Assembly (NCBI GenBank): GCA_964390055.1
Contig: CAYMGQ010000005.1
Span: 1-64,000 of the forward strand
Source of the DNA: CAYMGQ01 sp964390055
GTDB lineage: Bacteria; Bacillota; Clostridia; Peptostreptococcales; Natronincolaceae
Reading direction: 5' to 3'
Length of the DNA: 64,000 bases
The notes under the pieces are model-generated. The model made no database searches, was not told where the DNA came from, and saw nothing but the letters and a program-made list of their open reading frames with translations. A program made the position numbers and the translations under genes. Positions 43,415-52,372 of this stretch are shown piece after piece; within the stretch, counting starts at the first letter, position 1, and every line of letters begins with the position of its first letter.

Positions 43415-44206
43415 CTAACCCATAGCCTCCCCGCTATCTTTGATAAATAATTCTTCCCTGCGATTTAACAAATCTATAAAGGCCTTGACAACCTTTGTAT
43501 CAAATTGGCTACCCTTACATTTTTTTAATTCTTCTATAGCCTCTTTTTTTGTAAGGGGCTTTTCCCTATAGGGCCTTCTGCTAGTCATAGCATCATAGGC
43601 ATCGGCTACAGCCAAAACCTTGGCAGCCAATTCTATTTCTTCACTTTCTAGTTGTTGAGGGTAACCCTTTCCATCCACCCTTTCATGATGTTGATAGATA
43701 ATCTTTCTACTATCCTCTAGGAAGTTTGCATCTCCCAAAATATTAGAAGCAATCTCCGGGTGCTTCTTGACTATTTCGTATTCTTCCTCCGTTAGCTTGC
43801 CCCCCTTGTTTAAAATCTCTGGGGGTATGCCTATCTTACCTATATCATGGAGGAGGCCAGCTAGCTCCAGGTTGACAATATCTGCCTCTGGTAAGTTTAA
43901 GTCCCTTGCAATGGCCATGGCTATATCCTTGACCCTGCCACAGTGGCCATGGGTATCGGGATCGCTTACTTCAATTAGCCTTACAAGGATTTCTATAATA
44001 GCCAAATAATTACCCTTTATTTGCTTTAAGGCTGAAATTATCCTCTGGTCTACAGCCCTTGCTTCCTCTGATAGCCTAACTATTTTTTGATTACGAAGGA
44101 TATTTTCCTCATTTAATTGTATAATTCTTTCAACATGGGAGTTTTTTTCCTCTAGTGATTTCTGAATCTCCCCTAAAATTCTATCAAGTTGATTTTTTAG
44201 CATCAT
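43415..44206 (-). CDS. HD-GYP domain protein (putative c-di-GMP phosphodiesterase)
   Basis: An N-terminal coiled coil (about 1-65) without membrane segments is followed by an HD-GYP domain (about 70-255). Metal ligands and signature residues are seen in HGHCGRVKDIA, LAGLLHDIGKIGIP and IYQHHERVDGKGYP. ADAYDAMTSRRPYR is also typical. Such proteins hydrolyse cyclic di-GMP or related signals; activity cannot be proven from sequence. It is bounded by LCP and YczE genes on the same strand. A sigma-H-like promoter containing a perfect 0A box precedes it, hinting at expression at the onset of sporulation. Confidence 0.88.
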   Translation of the reverse strand: MMLKNQLDRILGEIQKSLEEKNSHVERIIQLNEENILRNQKIVRLSEEARAVDQRIISALKQIKGNYLAIIEILVRLIEVSDPDTHGHCGRVKDIAMAIARDLNLPEADIVNLELAGLLHDIGKIGIPPEILNKGGKLTEEEYEIVKKHPEIASNILGDANFLEDSRKIIYQHHERVDGKGYPQQLESEEIELAAKVLAVADAYDAMTSRRPYREKPLTKKEAIEELKKCKGSQFDTKVVKAFIDLLNRREELFIKDSGEAMG

Positions 44207-44273
44207 AGAAGGATCCCTCTTTCACCTATATGATTTATCAGAGCATTCCTGATATGCATTCTTGCCATATTTT

Positions 44274-44302
44274 AACTTCGACATTTCTAGCTTTATTCCT
44301 TT
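44274..44302 (-). promoter_or_regulatory. sigma-H-like promoter with Spo0A box before the HD-GYP gene
   Basis: On the minus strand AAAGGAATA (44302-44294) and GTCGAAGTT (44282-44274) are separated by 11 bp, matching sigma-H with one mismatch. The -10 overlaps TGTCGAA (44283-44277), the Spo0A box core. A 7-mer is expected several times by chance in 64 kb, so the box alone is weak evidence. Confidence 0.35.
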
Positions 44303-44362
44303 TGAATTAAATTAATTAGGTCTTTAATCCCTTAATTTCTACTTTATTTTACATAGTTGTAA

Positions 44363-45049
44363 TTAACTGTCATTGCTTGCAGAGGAGTCTTCTTCCTTTT
44401 TAAATAATCCCCTTATATGCCTTATATCATCATCAATAAATCTTTGTTCTACTACAGCCACATCAAAATTAAAAATTTTAAAGGTAAATTGCATAATAAA
44501 ACCTACAGTTAAGGAGGTAATTACTGTTCCTAGACCAACGTGACCCCCCATTAAAAAGCCAAGTATGAGGGCTGTAATTTCTATGGAGTTTCTTATTAAT
44601 CTAATGGACTTGCCAGTTTTTTTGTTGAGGGCTACCATTATCCCATCCTTGGGTCCAGACCCAAGGCCGGCCCCTATATAGAAAACTGTGGCTACTGCTA
44701 CAACAAAAATCCCTATAAATAGCATAATTAATCTGGCCAGGAAGCCCTCATAGGAGGGTATGATATTATTTAGCATTAGTATATCCATAAAGATTCCTAT
44801 AAATAGCATATTGGCTAGGGTCCCCCAGCCTATCTTCTCCCCTATAAAGCTATTTATAATTACAAAAATCAGTCCCGCCCCTATACTTGCCTGACCCATG
44901 GTAATATTAATTGTTCTGGCAATTCCCTGGTGGAATACCTCCCAGGGGGCCAAGCCAAGACTTGCATTAACTGTCAGAACTATACCCACTGCGTAGAGAA
45001 AGAGTCCTGCAAATAGTTTTGCAATTCGAATTGTGACTTTTTTCAACAT
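44363..45049 (-). CDS. YczE/YitT-like membrane protein
   Basis: This membrane protein has about five hydrophobic helices. FLYAVGIVLTVNASLGLAPW near residue 17 and IGAGLGSGPKDGIMVALNKK near 125 are the family hallmarks. YczE-type proteins are widespread in Firmicutes; B. subtilis YczE affects surfactin production but the mechanism is unknown. AAAGGAGGTAAG precedes the ATG. It lies after the htpG terminator and is probably its own unit or co-transcribed with the HD-GYP gene. Confidence 0.82.
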   Translation of the reverse strand: MLKKVTIRIAKLFAGLFLYAVGIVLTVNASLGLAPWEVFHQGIARTINITMGQASIGAGLIFVIINSFIGEKIGWGTLANMLFIGIFMDILMLNNIIPSYEGFLARLIMLFIGIFVVAVATVFYIGAGLGSGPKDGIMVALNKKTGKSIRLIRNSIEITALILGFLMGGHVGLGTVITSLTVGFIMQFTFKIFNFDVAVVEQRFIDDDIRHIRGLFKKEEDSSASNDS

Positions 45050-45145
45050 TTTTCTTACCTCCTTTTATTTCATGGAAATAACTAGTGTCTCTTCTCCGTA
45101 CTCCTATAGTATACTTTATAAAAGCAGTTGCTTTCAACATAAAAA

Positions 45146-45177
45146 AGGCCAAAGGTTTTTTTATTTTCCTTTGGCCT
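45146..45177 (-). terminator. Intrinsic terminator of metG-htpG
   Basis: A perfect 10-bp inverted repeat AGGCCAAAGG / CCTTTGGCCT with a 12-nt loop is followed on the minus strand by TTTTTTA. It comes a few bases after the htpG stop codon. Confidence 0.8.
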
Positions 45178-45181
45178 AACC

Positions 45182-47050
45182 TTATTTTTCTATCATTTTT
45201 TTCATAATTTCATTGCTCCGGCTAATAAAGTCGGTAAGTTCCTCTGGTGAGAGGGGTTTGTGGCTAAGTAAGGCCAGGTCGTATAGGTGTCTTGCTATAA
45301 GTTCTGTCTCCTGGTCTTCCTCTGACCCCTTCTCCAAAATATGCTGGACCAGGCTATTTTGTTTATTTAGGACCAGGACTTCTTCCTTGGGCATCATGCC
45401 TGGGTCCATGCCGGCCATATTATACTGCTTCATCATTTCCTGCATCCTTCTACTTTCCTCTGACAATATAATCATGCTTCCTATATCTTGGGATTTGAAG
45501 TTTTTTAATTGGATTTTATATTCATTATTGGCCAAGAGCTTCCTAAAGATTTTTTCTAATTTATCCCCATCTTCCTTGTTTGTTGCCTCATCCTTATCCT
45601 TGATAAATTCTGAAAGATCTGAATCTACCCTCTTAAACTGAAGTCCCTGATTTTTCATTTCGGCATGGGTTATAAAGGCAGAATCTATCATATGGTCCAA
45701 TATGACAGCTTCCCCACCATAATCCTTGACCATTTTAATATATTGGGCCTGTTGCTGGGGGTCTGATACATAGTAAACCTGTTTACCCAGTTTTTCCTCA
45801 TACTTTTCCAGATACTCCTTCAGGCTTAGGTAATCACCAGCCGTAGTCTTATATAATATTAGGTCCTCCACCTTTTTATAAAAGCTTTCATCCTTTATAT
45901 AGCCATATTTTACGAAGGGACTTATATCATCCCAAAACTTTTCAAAATTATCCCTATCATCATTAAAGAGCTCCTTTAGCTTGTCTGATACCTTGTTGCT
46001 TATATAATTAGATACCTTTTTTACAAAACCATCATTTTGTAGGAAGCTCCTAGATACATTCAGGGGTAGGTCCGGACAATCTATAACACCCTTTAATAGG
46101 AGTAGGAATTCAGGAATAACCTCCTTTATATTATCAGCCACAAAAACTTGATTATTATAGAGTTTAATCCTACCCTCCATGCTGTCAAATTCTAAGTTTA
46201 ATTTTGGAAAGTAAAGGATACCCCTTAGGTTAAAGGGATAGTCCATATTTAAATGAATCCAAAATAGGGGTTCTTGGAATTCCCTAAAGGTTTCCTTGTA
46301 AAAGTCTATATATTCTTCATCAGTACAGGAAATTGGTTGCTTTAAATATAAGGGGGATACATTGTTTAAGGGCTCCGGTTCAGTAATTATAAGATTGCCC
46401 TCTTCATCCCTTTCCCCCTCTTTATCCGTAACTATTAGGTAAATGGGGTAGGGCATAAAGGAGCAGTATTTTTCTATTGTTGTCCTTAGTTTATACTCAT
46501 CCAGAAAATCCTTGCCCGACTGGCCTAGGTGGAGGGTTATCTCTGTCCCCCTGGATCTTTTCTTGCCCTTGCCCATTTCAAAGTCTGTTCCCCCATCACA
46601 GGTCCACTTAACAGCCTGGGCCCCCTCCCTATAGGATAGGCTATCTATTTCTACCCTGTCTGCCACCATAAAGGCCGAGTAGAATCCTAGGCCAAAATGT
46701 CCTATAATTTGCTCTGACTGCCCTTGTTTTTCATAGGTCTCGATAAAGTCCTTTGCTCCAGAAAAGGCTATCTGGTTAATATATTTTTTTACTTCCTCTT
46801 CTGTCATTCCAATACCCTTGTCTAGGAACTTTAGGGTCTTTTTAACTGGATCTAAGAATACTTTTACTTCAAAATCCTTCTCCCCTTTTAGGTCTGCCTC
46901 TCCCAAACTGTCTAGCCTTCTAATTTTGCTTATGGCATCACAGGCATTGGAAATCATCTCCCTGACAAAGATATCATGGTCTGAATATAGCCACTTCTTA
47001 ATAATTGGAAATATATTTTCACTATGAATAGATAGTTTTCCCTTTTCCAT
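45182..47050 (-). CDS. htpG: Chaperone HtpG (bacterial Hsp90)
   Basis: HtpG is an ATP-dependent dimeric cytosolic chaperone. The GHKL ATPase domain is explicit: EMISNACDAISKI (metal/ATP Asn), KFLDKGIGM (ATP-binding Asp) and IGHFGLGFYSAFMV (lid glycine loop). Middle and C-terminal dimerisation domains follow; length 622 is normal. AAAGGAGGAAG precedes the ATG. It lies only 15 bp after metG, with no promoter visible between them, so it should share the metG T-box leader. That is an unusual link between a chaperone and methionine supply. Confidence 0.97.
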   Translation of the reverse strand: MEKGKLSIHSENIFPIIKKWLYSDHDIFVREMISNACDAISKIRRLDSLGEADLKGEKDFEVKVFLDPVKKTLKFLDKGIGMTEEEVKKYINQIAFSGAKDFIETYEKQGQSEQIIGHFGLGFYSAFMVADRVEIDSLSYREGAQAVKWTCDGGTDFEMGKGKKRSRGTEITLHLGQSGKDFLDEYKLRTTIEKYCSFMPYPIYLIVTDKEGERDEEGNLIITEPEPLNNVSPLYLKQPISCTDEEYIDFYKETFREFQEPLFWIHLNMDYPFNLRGILYFPKLNLEFDSMEGRIKLYNNQVFVADNIKEVIPEFLLLLKGVIDCPDLPLNVSRSFLQNDGFVKKVSNYISNKVSDKLKELFNDDRDNFEKFWDDISPFVKYGYIKDESFYKKVEDLILYKTTAGDYLSLKEYLEKYEEKLGKQVYYVSDPQQQAQYIKMVKDYGGEAVILDHMIDSAFITHAEMKNQGLQFKRVDSDLSEFIKDKDEATNKEDGDKLEKIFRKLLANNEYKIQLKNFKSQDIGSMIILSEESRRMQEMMKQYNMAGMDPGMMPKEEVLVLNKQNSLVQHILEKGSEEDQETELIARHLYDLALLSHKPLSPEELTDFISRSNEIMKKMIEK

Positions 47051-47065
47051 CTCTATCTTCCTCCT

Positions 47066-49027
47066 TTAATTGACTATTGTACCTGAAGGAATCTTGCCAT
47101 CTATGGTAGCCACCGCTAAATCCTTATCTGTAGAGGCGGCCAATATCATTCCTTGAGATTCTATTCCCCTTAGTTTAACTGGCTTTAAATTGGCAACTAA
47201 AATAAGGGACTTGCCCACCAGGTCTTGGGGATTATAAAATTCAGCAATACCCGATACTACCTGCCTCTTTTCCTTGCCAACTTCTAACTGTAGGACTAGG
47301 AGTTTATCGGCATTGGGATGCTTTTCTACCTTTAGGACCTTGGCCAATCTTAATTCTAGTTTGTCAAAATCCTCTATGGTAATTTCCTCCTTGGCTACAA
47401 TCTCCACAGCTTCTTCTTCCTGGGGAATTTTGTTTATCTTTTTGAAATATTCGTCATTGACCCTGGCCAGCTCATCTACTTCCTTGTCTAAGTCTAGTCT
47501 TGGGAAGAGGATTTCCCCCCTTTTTACCTTTATACCTGTGGGGATTTTACCAAAGGTCAATATATCCTCCCAATTGGTTCCCTGGCCTTCATCTATACCT
47601 AGTTGGACCCATATCCTACGGCTTGTCTTACCCATAAAGGGCTGTAGGATTACAGAAATAATACGGATACTCTCGGCCAAATTATAAAGGACGGTATCCA
47701 GCCTTGCCTTATGCTTGTCTTCCCTAGCCAATATCCAGGGGGTAGTTTCATCTATGTATTTATTTACCCTGCGGATAAATTTCCAAATCTCCTCTAGGGC
47801 CTGGTGGAATTGTAGGCCATCTATGGCTTCTTCTACCCTGCCAGCAAGGCCGGTTGCAAGCTCCTTTAGGTCCTTGTCTACTTCTTCCTCAACCTTGTTT
47901 TGGGGAATAATGCCCCCATTGTATTTTTCAATCATACTAATAGTACGACTTACTAAATTTCCTAAATCATTGGATAAATCGGCATTATACCTGCTGACAA
48001 AGCTAGAGTTAGTATAGGTACCATCATAGCCAAAGGTAAACTCCCTTAACAGGTAGTACTTTAGGGCATCTAGGCCATACCTATCAATTAGGGGGTCTGG
48101 GTAAACTATATTTCCCTTGGATTTAGACATTTTGTCATCCCCAAACATAATCCAACCATGACCATAAACCATCCTGGGGAGGGGTTCCTCCAGGGCCATT
48201 AACATGGCTGGCCAAATAATGGTGTGGAATCTAATAATCTCCTTGGCCATAATATGGACATTGGCAGGCCAGTATTTTTCGTATTTTTCCTCCTGGTCTG
48301 TCCCATAACCTAGGGCTGTAATATAGTTGGATAGGGCATCAATCCATACATAAATAACATGGTCCTCATCAAAGGGGACTGGTATCCCCCAGTCAAAGCT
48401 TGTCCTAGATACTGCCAAATCCTCTAGGCCGGGTTTTAGGAAGTTGTTGAGCATTTCATTTTTCCTAGACTCCGGCAGACATATCTCTGGATGGTCTTGG
48501 TAGTATTGGATTAGCCTATCCTGATATTTGGATAGTTTAAAGAAATAGGCTTCCTCCTTGGCAAGCTCTGATGGTCGTCCACAATCTGGGCATAGGTCCC
48601 CCTCTTTTAATTGGGTCTTAGTCCAAAAAGATTCGCAGGGGGTACAGTACCAACCCTCATATTGGCTCTTGTATATATCCCCCTTATCATATAGTCTTTG
48701 GAAAATCTCCTGGACACTCTTGATATGGTGTTGGTCAGTAGTACGGATAAAAATGTCATAGGATATATCCATCTTCTTCCATATGTCCTTGATGTCGCTT
48801 ACTATTTCATCTACATATTCCTTGGGTTCCATACCCTGTTCCCGGGCGGCATTTTGAATTTTTTCCCCGTGTTCGTCGGTTCCGGTCAAAAATTTTACAT
48901 CATAACCCGTAAAACGTTTAAAACGTGCTAAGACATCTGCAGCCACAGTTGTATAGGTGTGGCCAATATGTAGCTTGGCACTGGGGTAATAAATTGGTGT
49001 TGTCAAATAAAAAGTTTTTTTACTCAT
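47066..49027 (-). CDS. metG: Methionyl-tRNA synthetase with C-terminal tRNA-binding domain
   Basis: This enzyme charges tRNA-Met. The class I HIGH motif is KLHIGHTYTT near residue 20 and the KMSKS motif is DDKMSKSKGN near 300. A zinc knuckle is formed by CTPCESFW and CPDCGRP (about 127-148). An OB-fold EMAP-like tRNA-binding domain occupies about 550-653 (LAKVLKVEKHPNADKLLVL). Length 653 matches B. subtilis MetS (664). AAAGGAGGAAAAT precedes the ATG. The gene is preceded by a Met T-box leader and a consensus promoter and is followed by htpG. Confidence 0.98.
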   Translation of the reverse strand: MSKKTFYLTTPIYYPSAKLHIGHTYTTVAADVLARFKRFTGYDVKFLTGTDEHGEKIQNAAREQGMEPKEYVDEIVSDIKDIWKKMDISYDIFIRTTDQHHIKSVQEIFQRLYDKGDIYKSQYEGWYCTPCESFWTKTQLKEGDLCPDCGRPSELAKEEAYFFKLSKYQDRLIQYYQDHPEICLPESRKNEMLNNFLKPGLEDLAVSRTSFDWGIPVPFDEDHVIYVWIDALSNYITALGYGTDQEEKYEKYWPANVHIMAKEIIRFHTIIWPAMLMALEEPLPRMVYGHGWIMFGDDKMSKSKGNIVYPDPLIDRYGLDALKYYLLREFTFGYDGTYTNSSFVSRYNADLSNDLGNLVSRTISMIEKYNGGIIPQNKVEEEVDKDLKELATGLAGRVEEAIDGLQFHQALEEIWKFIRRVNKYIDETTPWILAREDKHKARLDTVLYNLAESIRIISVILQPFMGKTSRRIWVQLGIDEGQGTNWEDILTFGKIPTGIKVKRGEILFPRLDLDKEVDELARVNDEYFKKINKIPQEEEAVEIVAKEEITIEDFDKLELRLAKVLKVEKHPNADKLLVLQLEVGKEKRQVVSGIAEFYNPQDLVGKSLILVANLKPVKLRGIESQGMILAASTDKDLAVATIDGKIPSGTIVN

Positions 49028-49086
49028 ATTTTCCTCCTTTTTCCCTTAAGGCCTATCCCCTTCCTACTTTAGCTTTTAATGAATTA

Positions 49087-49390
49087 AAAAATCCCTACAC
49101 CTTGTTATCAGTATAGGGATGAGTCCTCCTCATGCTACCACCCTAGTTTATGGTCCCCTCACGAGAACCAACTCAGCAAATGACCTCCTATCCCTAAACT
49201 TAACAGGATTTAAGGATTTTATCATCTTGCAATTTAACGTTTGCAATCCCGTCATAATCTAAACTCCCCCATGGGGGGTCTCAATTACGAGGTTCTGGGG
49301 CCATCTTTGGTAAATTTCCTAGTACCAGTTCCCACCCATCCTGGCTCTCTATCCCTAGATTAATAAACCTACTCTTCCCATCATTACCTT
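49087..49390 (-). promoter_or_regulatory. T-box leader (Met specifier) of metG-htpG
   Basis: The 441-bp gap between metG and spmB holds a T-box riboswitch on the minus strand. The T-box bulge appears as TAGGGTGGTAGCATGAGG (about 49147-49130). It is followed by a terminator with arms ATCCCTATAC and GTGTAGGGAT and a TTTTTT tail (49120-49085). Upstream, AGAGAGCCAGGATGGGTGGG and GGAACTGGT resemble stem I. An ATG at 49304-49302, framed by CAAAG and GCCCCAGAA, sits where the specifier codon is expected, consistent with tRNA-Met sensing. Uncharged tRNA-Met would favour antitermination. Confidence 0.85.
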
Positions 49391-49426
49391 TTTATCTAGC
49401 CTTCTTAATGCCTTATTTTATACCCT

Positions 49427-49455
49427 ATTATATAAAATTATACCCCATATGTCAA
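49427..49455 (-). promoter_or_regulatory. Consensus sigma-A promoter of metG-htpG
   Basis: TTGACA (49455-49450), a 17-bp spacer and TATAAT (49432-49427) match the vegetative consensus exactly. Transcription should begin near 49420, giving a leader of about 390 nt that contains the T-box. The promoter starts only 14 bp after the spmB stop codon. Confidence 0.85.
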
Positions 49456-49468
49456 TAGGCTGCAATTA

Positions 49469-50005
49469 TCAGGGAAGGAATACTATTTTGCAAATTATTA
49501 TAGAGGCAAAAACAGCCGCCATATGAGATATTAGGGCCGCTAGTAGGGTATGACGTGAATATTTTACCCCCACAGCCCCAAAATATACAGCCATGGTATA
49601 AAAGATGGTTTCAGCCGACCCCATCATGGTAGAGGCCAGCCTGCCTATAAAGGAATCTGCCCCATGGGTAAGATAAATATCCCTTAAAATCCCCAGGGAC
49701 CCACTACCGGATATGGGCCTCATAAAAATCAAGGGCCCTAGCCCTGGGGGTATTCCTATTTTGTCCATAGGGGGGGTCAATAATGCCACTATTATTTCCA
49801 TGGCCCCAGACCTCCTCATAAGGCCTATAGCTAAAAATATTGCAATTAAATGGGGCATGACCCTGATGGCTGATTTAAAGCCCTCCCTGGCCCCTTCCAC
49901 AAAGGCTTCGTAAAGGTTTACTCCCTTAATTAAACCATGGGCCAGTATAATAGAAATCATCATGGGGATGGCAGCTATTGAAAGTATGCTGATAAAATTC
50001 GTCAT
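49469..50005 (-). CDS. spmB: Spore maturation protein B
   Basis: SpmB is a nucleoside-recognition/gate-domain membrane protein that works with SpmA in spore core dehydration. Four to five helices are predicted. AFVEGAREGFKSAIRVMPHL near residue 35 and RPISGSGSLGILRDIYLTHG near 95 are the family's conserved gate sequences. Length 178 matches B. subtilis SpmB. It overlaps spmA by 4 bp (ATGA), so the pair is translationally coupled. No terminator was seen before the metG promoter. Confidence 0.94.
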   Translation of the reverse strand: MTNFISILSIAAIPMMISIILAHGLIKGVNLYEAFVEGAREGFKSAIRVMPHLIAIFLAIGLMRRSGAMEIIVALLTPPMDKIGIPPGLGPLIFMRPISGSGSLGILRDIYLTHGADSFIGRLASTMMGSAETIFYTMAVYFGAVGVKYSRHTLLAALISHMAAVFASIIICKIVFLP

Positions 50006-50583
50006 TTGCCCACCCCCTCCAATAGCTTACAGGCTAGGATTCCTGCCAGGGTAGATATGGTGGTGGCAACTAGGGAGGGGCCTATAATTTCCGTAGGGGC
50101 TAGGGAGCCGGCATCCCCCCTTAATTTTAATACCGTTAATGGGATTATTTGAATTGATGACATATTAATGACCAGGAACATACACATTGCATTGCTGGCC
50201 CTTTCCCTGTTGGGGTTAATCTCCTGTAGTTCTTCCATTGCCTTAATACCTAAGGCTGTGGCAGAATTTCCCGCCCCAAACATATTTGCCAGCATATTCA
50301 TCATAATAGCTGTTGCTGCAGGATGATTAGGGGGTATTGACGGAAAGAGAAGTCTGTTTATGGGCCTTGTCAAGGATGCAATCCTCCGGAGTAGGCCAGA
50401 TTTGTGGGCAATTTTCATAAGGCCTAGCCAGACAGACATGATGCCTATAAGGCCCATGGCAAAGATCACTGCCTCCTGGCTGTCCTTTATGATAACATCA
50501 TTTATTATTTCTATCTTCCCACCGGCAATGGCCACCAACATACTGAAAAATATCATAAGTAACCATATAATATTCATAGACAA
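50002..50583 (-). CDS. spmA: Spore maturation protein A
   Basis: SpmA is the partner of SpmB. This membrane protein with several helices opens MNIIWLLMIFFSMLVAIAGG. AIMMNMLANMFGAGNSATALG near residue 90-110 and AMCMFLVINMSSIQIIPLTV are the conserved gate-domain stretches. Length 193 matches the family. In B. subtilis spmAB is made in the mother cell; a weak sigma-E-like promoter lies upstream here. The gene is divergent from pncB. Confidence 0.94.
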   Translation of the reverse strand: MSMNIIWLLMIFFSMLVAIAGGKIEIINDVIIKDSQEAVIFAMGLIGIMSVWLGLMKIAHKSGLLRRIASLTRPINRLLFPSIPPNHPAATAIMMNMLANMFGAGNSATALGIKAMEELQEINPNRERASNAMCMFLVINMSSIQIIPLTVLKLRGDAGSLAPTEIIGPSLVATTISTLAGILACKLLEGVGK

Positions 50584-50607
50584 TCCCTCTTTTACTGATG
50601 TTTATAT

Positions 50608-50636
50608 ATGTTATGACATGGTCGCCACCTATATGC
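50608..50636 (-). promoter_or_regulatory. Possible sigma-E-type promoter of spmAB
   Basis: On the minus strand GCATATA (50636-50630) and CATAACAT (50615-50608) are separated by 14 bp. This resembles the mother-cell sigma-E pattern KMATATT / CATACANT with several mismatches. It is listed because spmAB is sigma-E dependent in B. subtilis. Confidence 0.3.
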
Positions 50637-50642
50637 TTGCCC

Positions 50643-50671
50643 TTGAATTTTCTGCCTTTATCAATTAAAAT
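50643..50671 (+). promoter_or_regulatory. sigma-A-type promoter of pncB
   Basis: TTGAAT (50643-50648) and TAAAAT (50666-50671) are separated by 17 bp. The leader would contain a hairpin AGCCCTT (50712-50718) / AAGGGCT (50723-50729) directly before the ribosome site AAAGGAAGG, which might limit translation. Confidence 0.5.
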
Positions 50672-50745
50672 CTCATATATAGGGATCTGCCTTTACCAAA
50701 CTTTAAAAAATAGCCCTTTGTCAAGGGCTGAAAGGAAGGAAAAAG

Positions 50746-52170
50746 ATGAGAAATCTTGCTTTGCTGACAGATTTTTACCAATTAACCATGATGAATGGCT
50801 ACCTAAAGCATGGCATCCATAATAATGTAGTGGTTTTTGATTATTTTTTCAGAAAAAATCCCTGTAATAGTAGTTATACCATTGTAGCCGGGATTGAACA
50901 ATTAATAGATTATCTGGAGAATTTAGAATTTTCCCAAGGGGACTTAAGCTATCTTAGGGACCTGGGTTTTGGGGAGGACTTTTTAAATGCCCTAAGAAAT
51001 TTTAAATTCACTGGAACAATGTATGGGGTTCCTGAGGGTTCTATTATGTTTCCAAATGAACCTGTTATTAGGGTTAAGGGCCCCTGTTTTGAGGCCCAAT
51101 TAATAGAAACTGCCCTATTAAATATTATGAACTTCCAGTCCCTTATTGCCACTAAGGCCTCGAGGATTTGCCAGGCGGCTAAGGGGGATGATGTCTTTGA
51201 GTTTGGCCTAAGGAGGGCCCAGGGTCCCGATGCTGGGGTTTATGGGGCCAGGTCTGCCTATATTGGAGGCTGTTCTTCCACCTCTAATGTTTTGGCCGGT
51301 AAAAAATTTGATATTCCTGTTGTGGGTACCCAGGCCCATAGTTGGATTCAGAGTTTTGATGATGAATTGCAAGCCTTCCAGGCCTATGCTGATGTTTATC
51401 CAGATAATTGCCTCCTATTGGTTGATACATATGACGTTTTGGAAAGTGGGGTCCCTAATGCCATCAAGGTTTTTGAAGATTTGAGGGACCGTGGCTACAA
51501 GGCCAAGGGTATTAGGATTGATTCGGGAGATATTGCCTTTTTGTCTAAGAAGGCCAGGAAACTCCTAGATGATGCAGGCTTTACAGAGGCCTCTATAGTA
51601 GCCTCCAGTGATTTGGATGAGGATGTTATCAATAGTTTAAAAATGCAAGAAGCAGCTATTGATGGCTGGGGGGTAGGAACTAACCTTATTACCTCTAGCA
51701 AGTGTCCAGCCCTAGGTGGTGTCTATAAGCTCTCTGCCATTGAAGAGGAGGGGGAGATAGTAGCTAGGATTAAAATTTCTGAAAACCCTAGCAAGATTAC
51801 TAATCCCGGCTATAAGAAGGTTGTTAGAATCTATGATAGGCAGGGTCAGATGGCCCAGGCAGACCTGATAATGTTAGAAGGAGAAGAAATTAACATAGAG
51901 GAACCCTTGACTATCTTTGACCCCATATATACATGGAAAAGAAAAACCTTCTCCCAATATAGCCTCAGGGAAATGCTAATCCCCATTTATGAGGATGGAA
52001 AATTAGTTTATCCTAGGAAAACTGCTGCAGAGGTTAAGGCCTATGCGGCTACAGAACTGGACACCCTATGGCCTGAATATAAGCGTTTTACCCGGCCCCA
52101 CCTCTATAAAGTTGACCTATCCCAGGATTTATGGGATTTAAAGCATGATATGGTTAAGGGTTACAAATAA
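50746..52170 (+). CDS. pncB: Nicotinate phosphoribosyltransferase
   Basis: PncB joins nicotinate and PRPP, with ATP, to give nicotinate mononucleotide in NAD salvage. The N-terminus LALLTDFYQLTMMNGYLKHG, then EFGLRRAQGPDAG, GCSSTSNVLAG and GTQAHSWIQSF with the catalytic His region, and RIDSGDIAFLSKKAR are family signatures. Length 474 is typical of the long Gram-positive form. It is on the plus strand, divergent from spmA and upstream of abrB, and is not part of the B. subtilis order here. Confidence 0.96.
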   Translation: MRNLALLTDFYQLTMMNGYLKHGIHNNVVVFDYFFRKNPCNSSYTIVAGIEQLIDYLENLEFSQGDLSYLRDLGFGEDFLNALRNFKFTGTMYGVPEGSIMFPNEPVIRVKGPCFEAQLIETALLNIMNFQSLIATKASRICQAAKGDDVFEFGLRRAQGPDAGVYGARSAYIGGCSSTSNVLAGKKFDIPVVGTQAHSWIQSFDDELQAFQAYADVYPDNCLLLVDTYDVLESGVPNAIKVFEDLRDRGYKAKGIRIDSGDIAFLSKKARKLLDDAGFTEASIVASSDLDEDVINSLKMQEAAIDGWGVGTNLITSSKCPALGGVYKLSAIEEEGEIVARIKISENPSKITNPGYKKVVRIYDRQGQMAQADLIMLEGEEINIEEPLTIFDPIYTWKRKTFSQYSLREMLIPIYEDGKLVYPRKTAAEVKAYAATELDTLWPEYKRFTRPHLYKVDLSQDLWDLKHDMVKGYK

Positions 52171-52372
52171 AGGATTTTATAGGTAAAATGATACATTTGT
52201 CCTATTTTGTTTCATTTTTGATTAATTATGTAATTATATATTAAAGCTTCGTTAACTTTTTATGTCATATCTGGTATTATTTTATTTGGTGTTTTATATT
52301 GTCGAATTTTGCTTCTTAAAATTCTTTCAATTGACCCATTATTAATATCATAAGAGAAAGGAAGATTTAGTC
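52171..52372 (+). promoter_or_regulatory. abrB upstream region with a perfect Spo0A box
   Basis: TTGTCGAATTTTG contains TGTCGAA (52300-52306), a seven-of-seven match to the Spo0A box, about 70 bp before the AbrB start. In B. subtilis phosphorylated Spo0A represses abrB through such boxes. Promoter hexamers could not be assigned with confidence. A 7-mer can occur by chance, but the location at a classic target raises the likelihood. Confidence 0.5.

Noticed and set aside
49087..49390. SAM riboswitch as an alternative reading of the metG leader
   Set aside because: The AGGGTGGTAGC core, the following terminator and the candidate ATG specifier fit a T-box; no SAM-I type core was seen.
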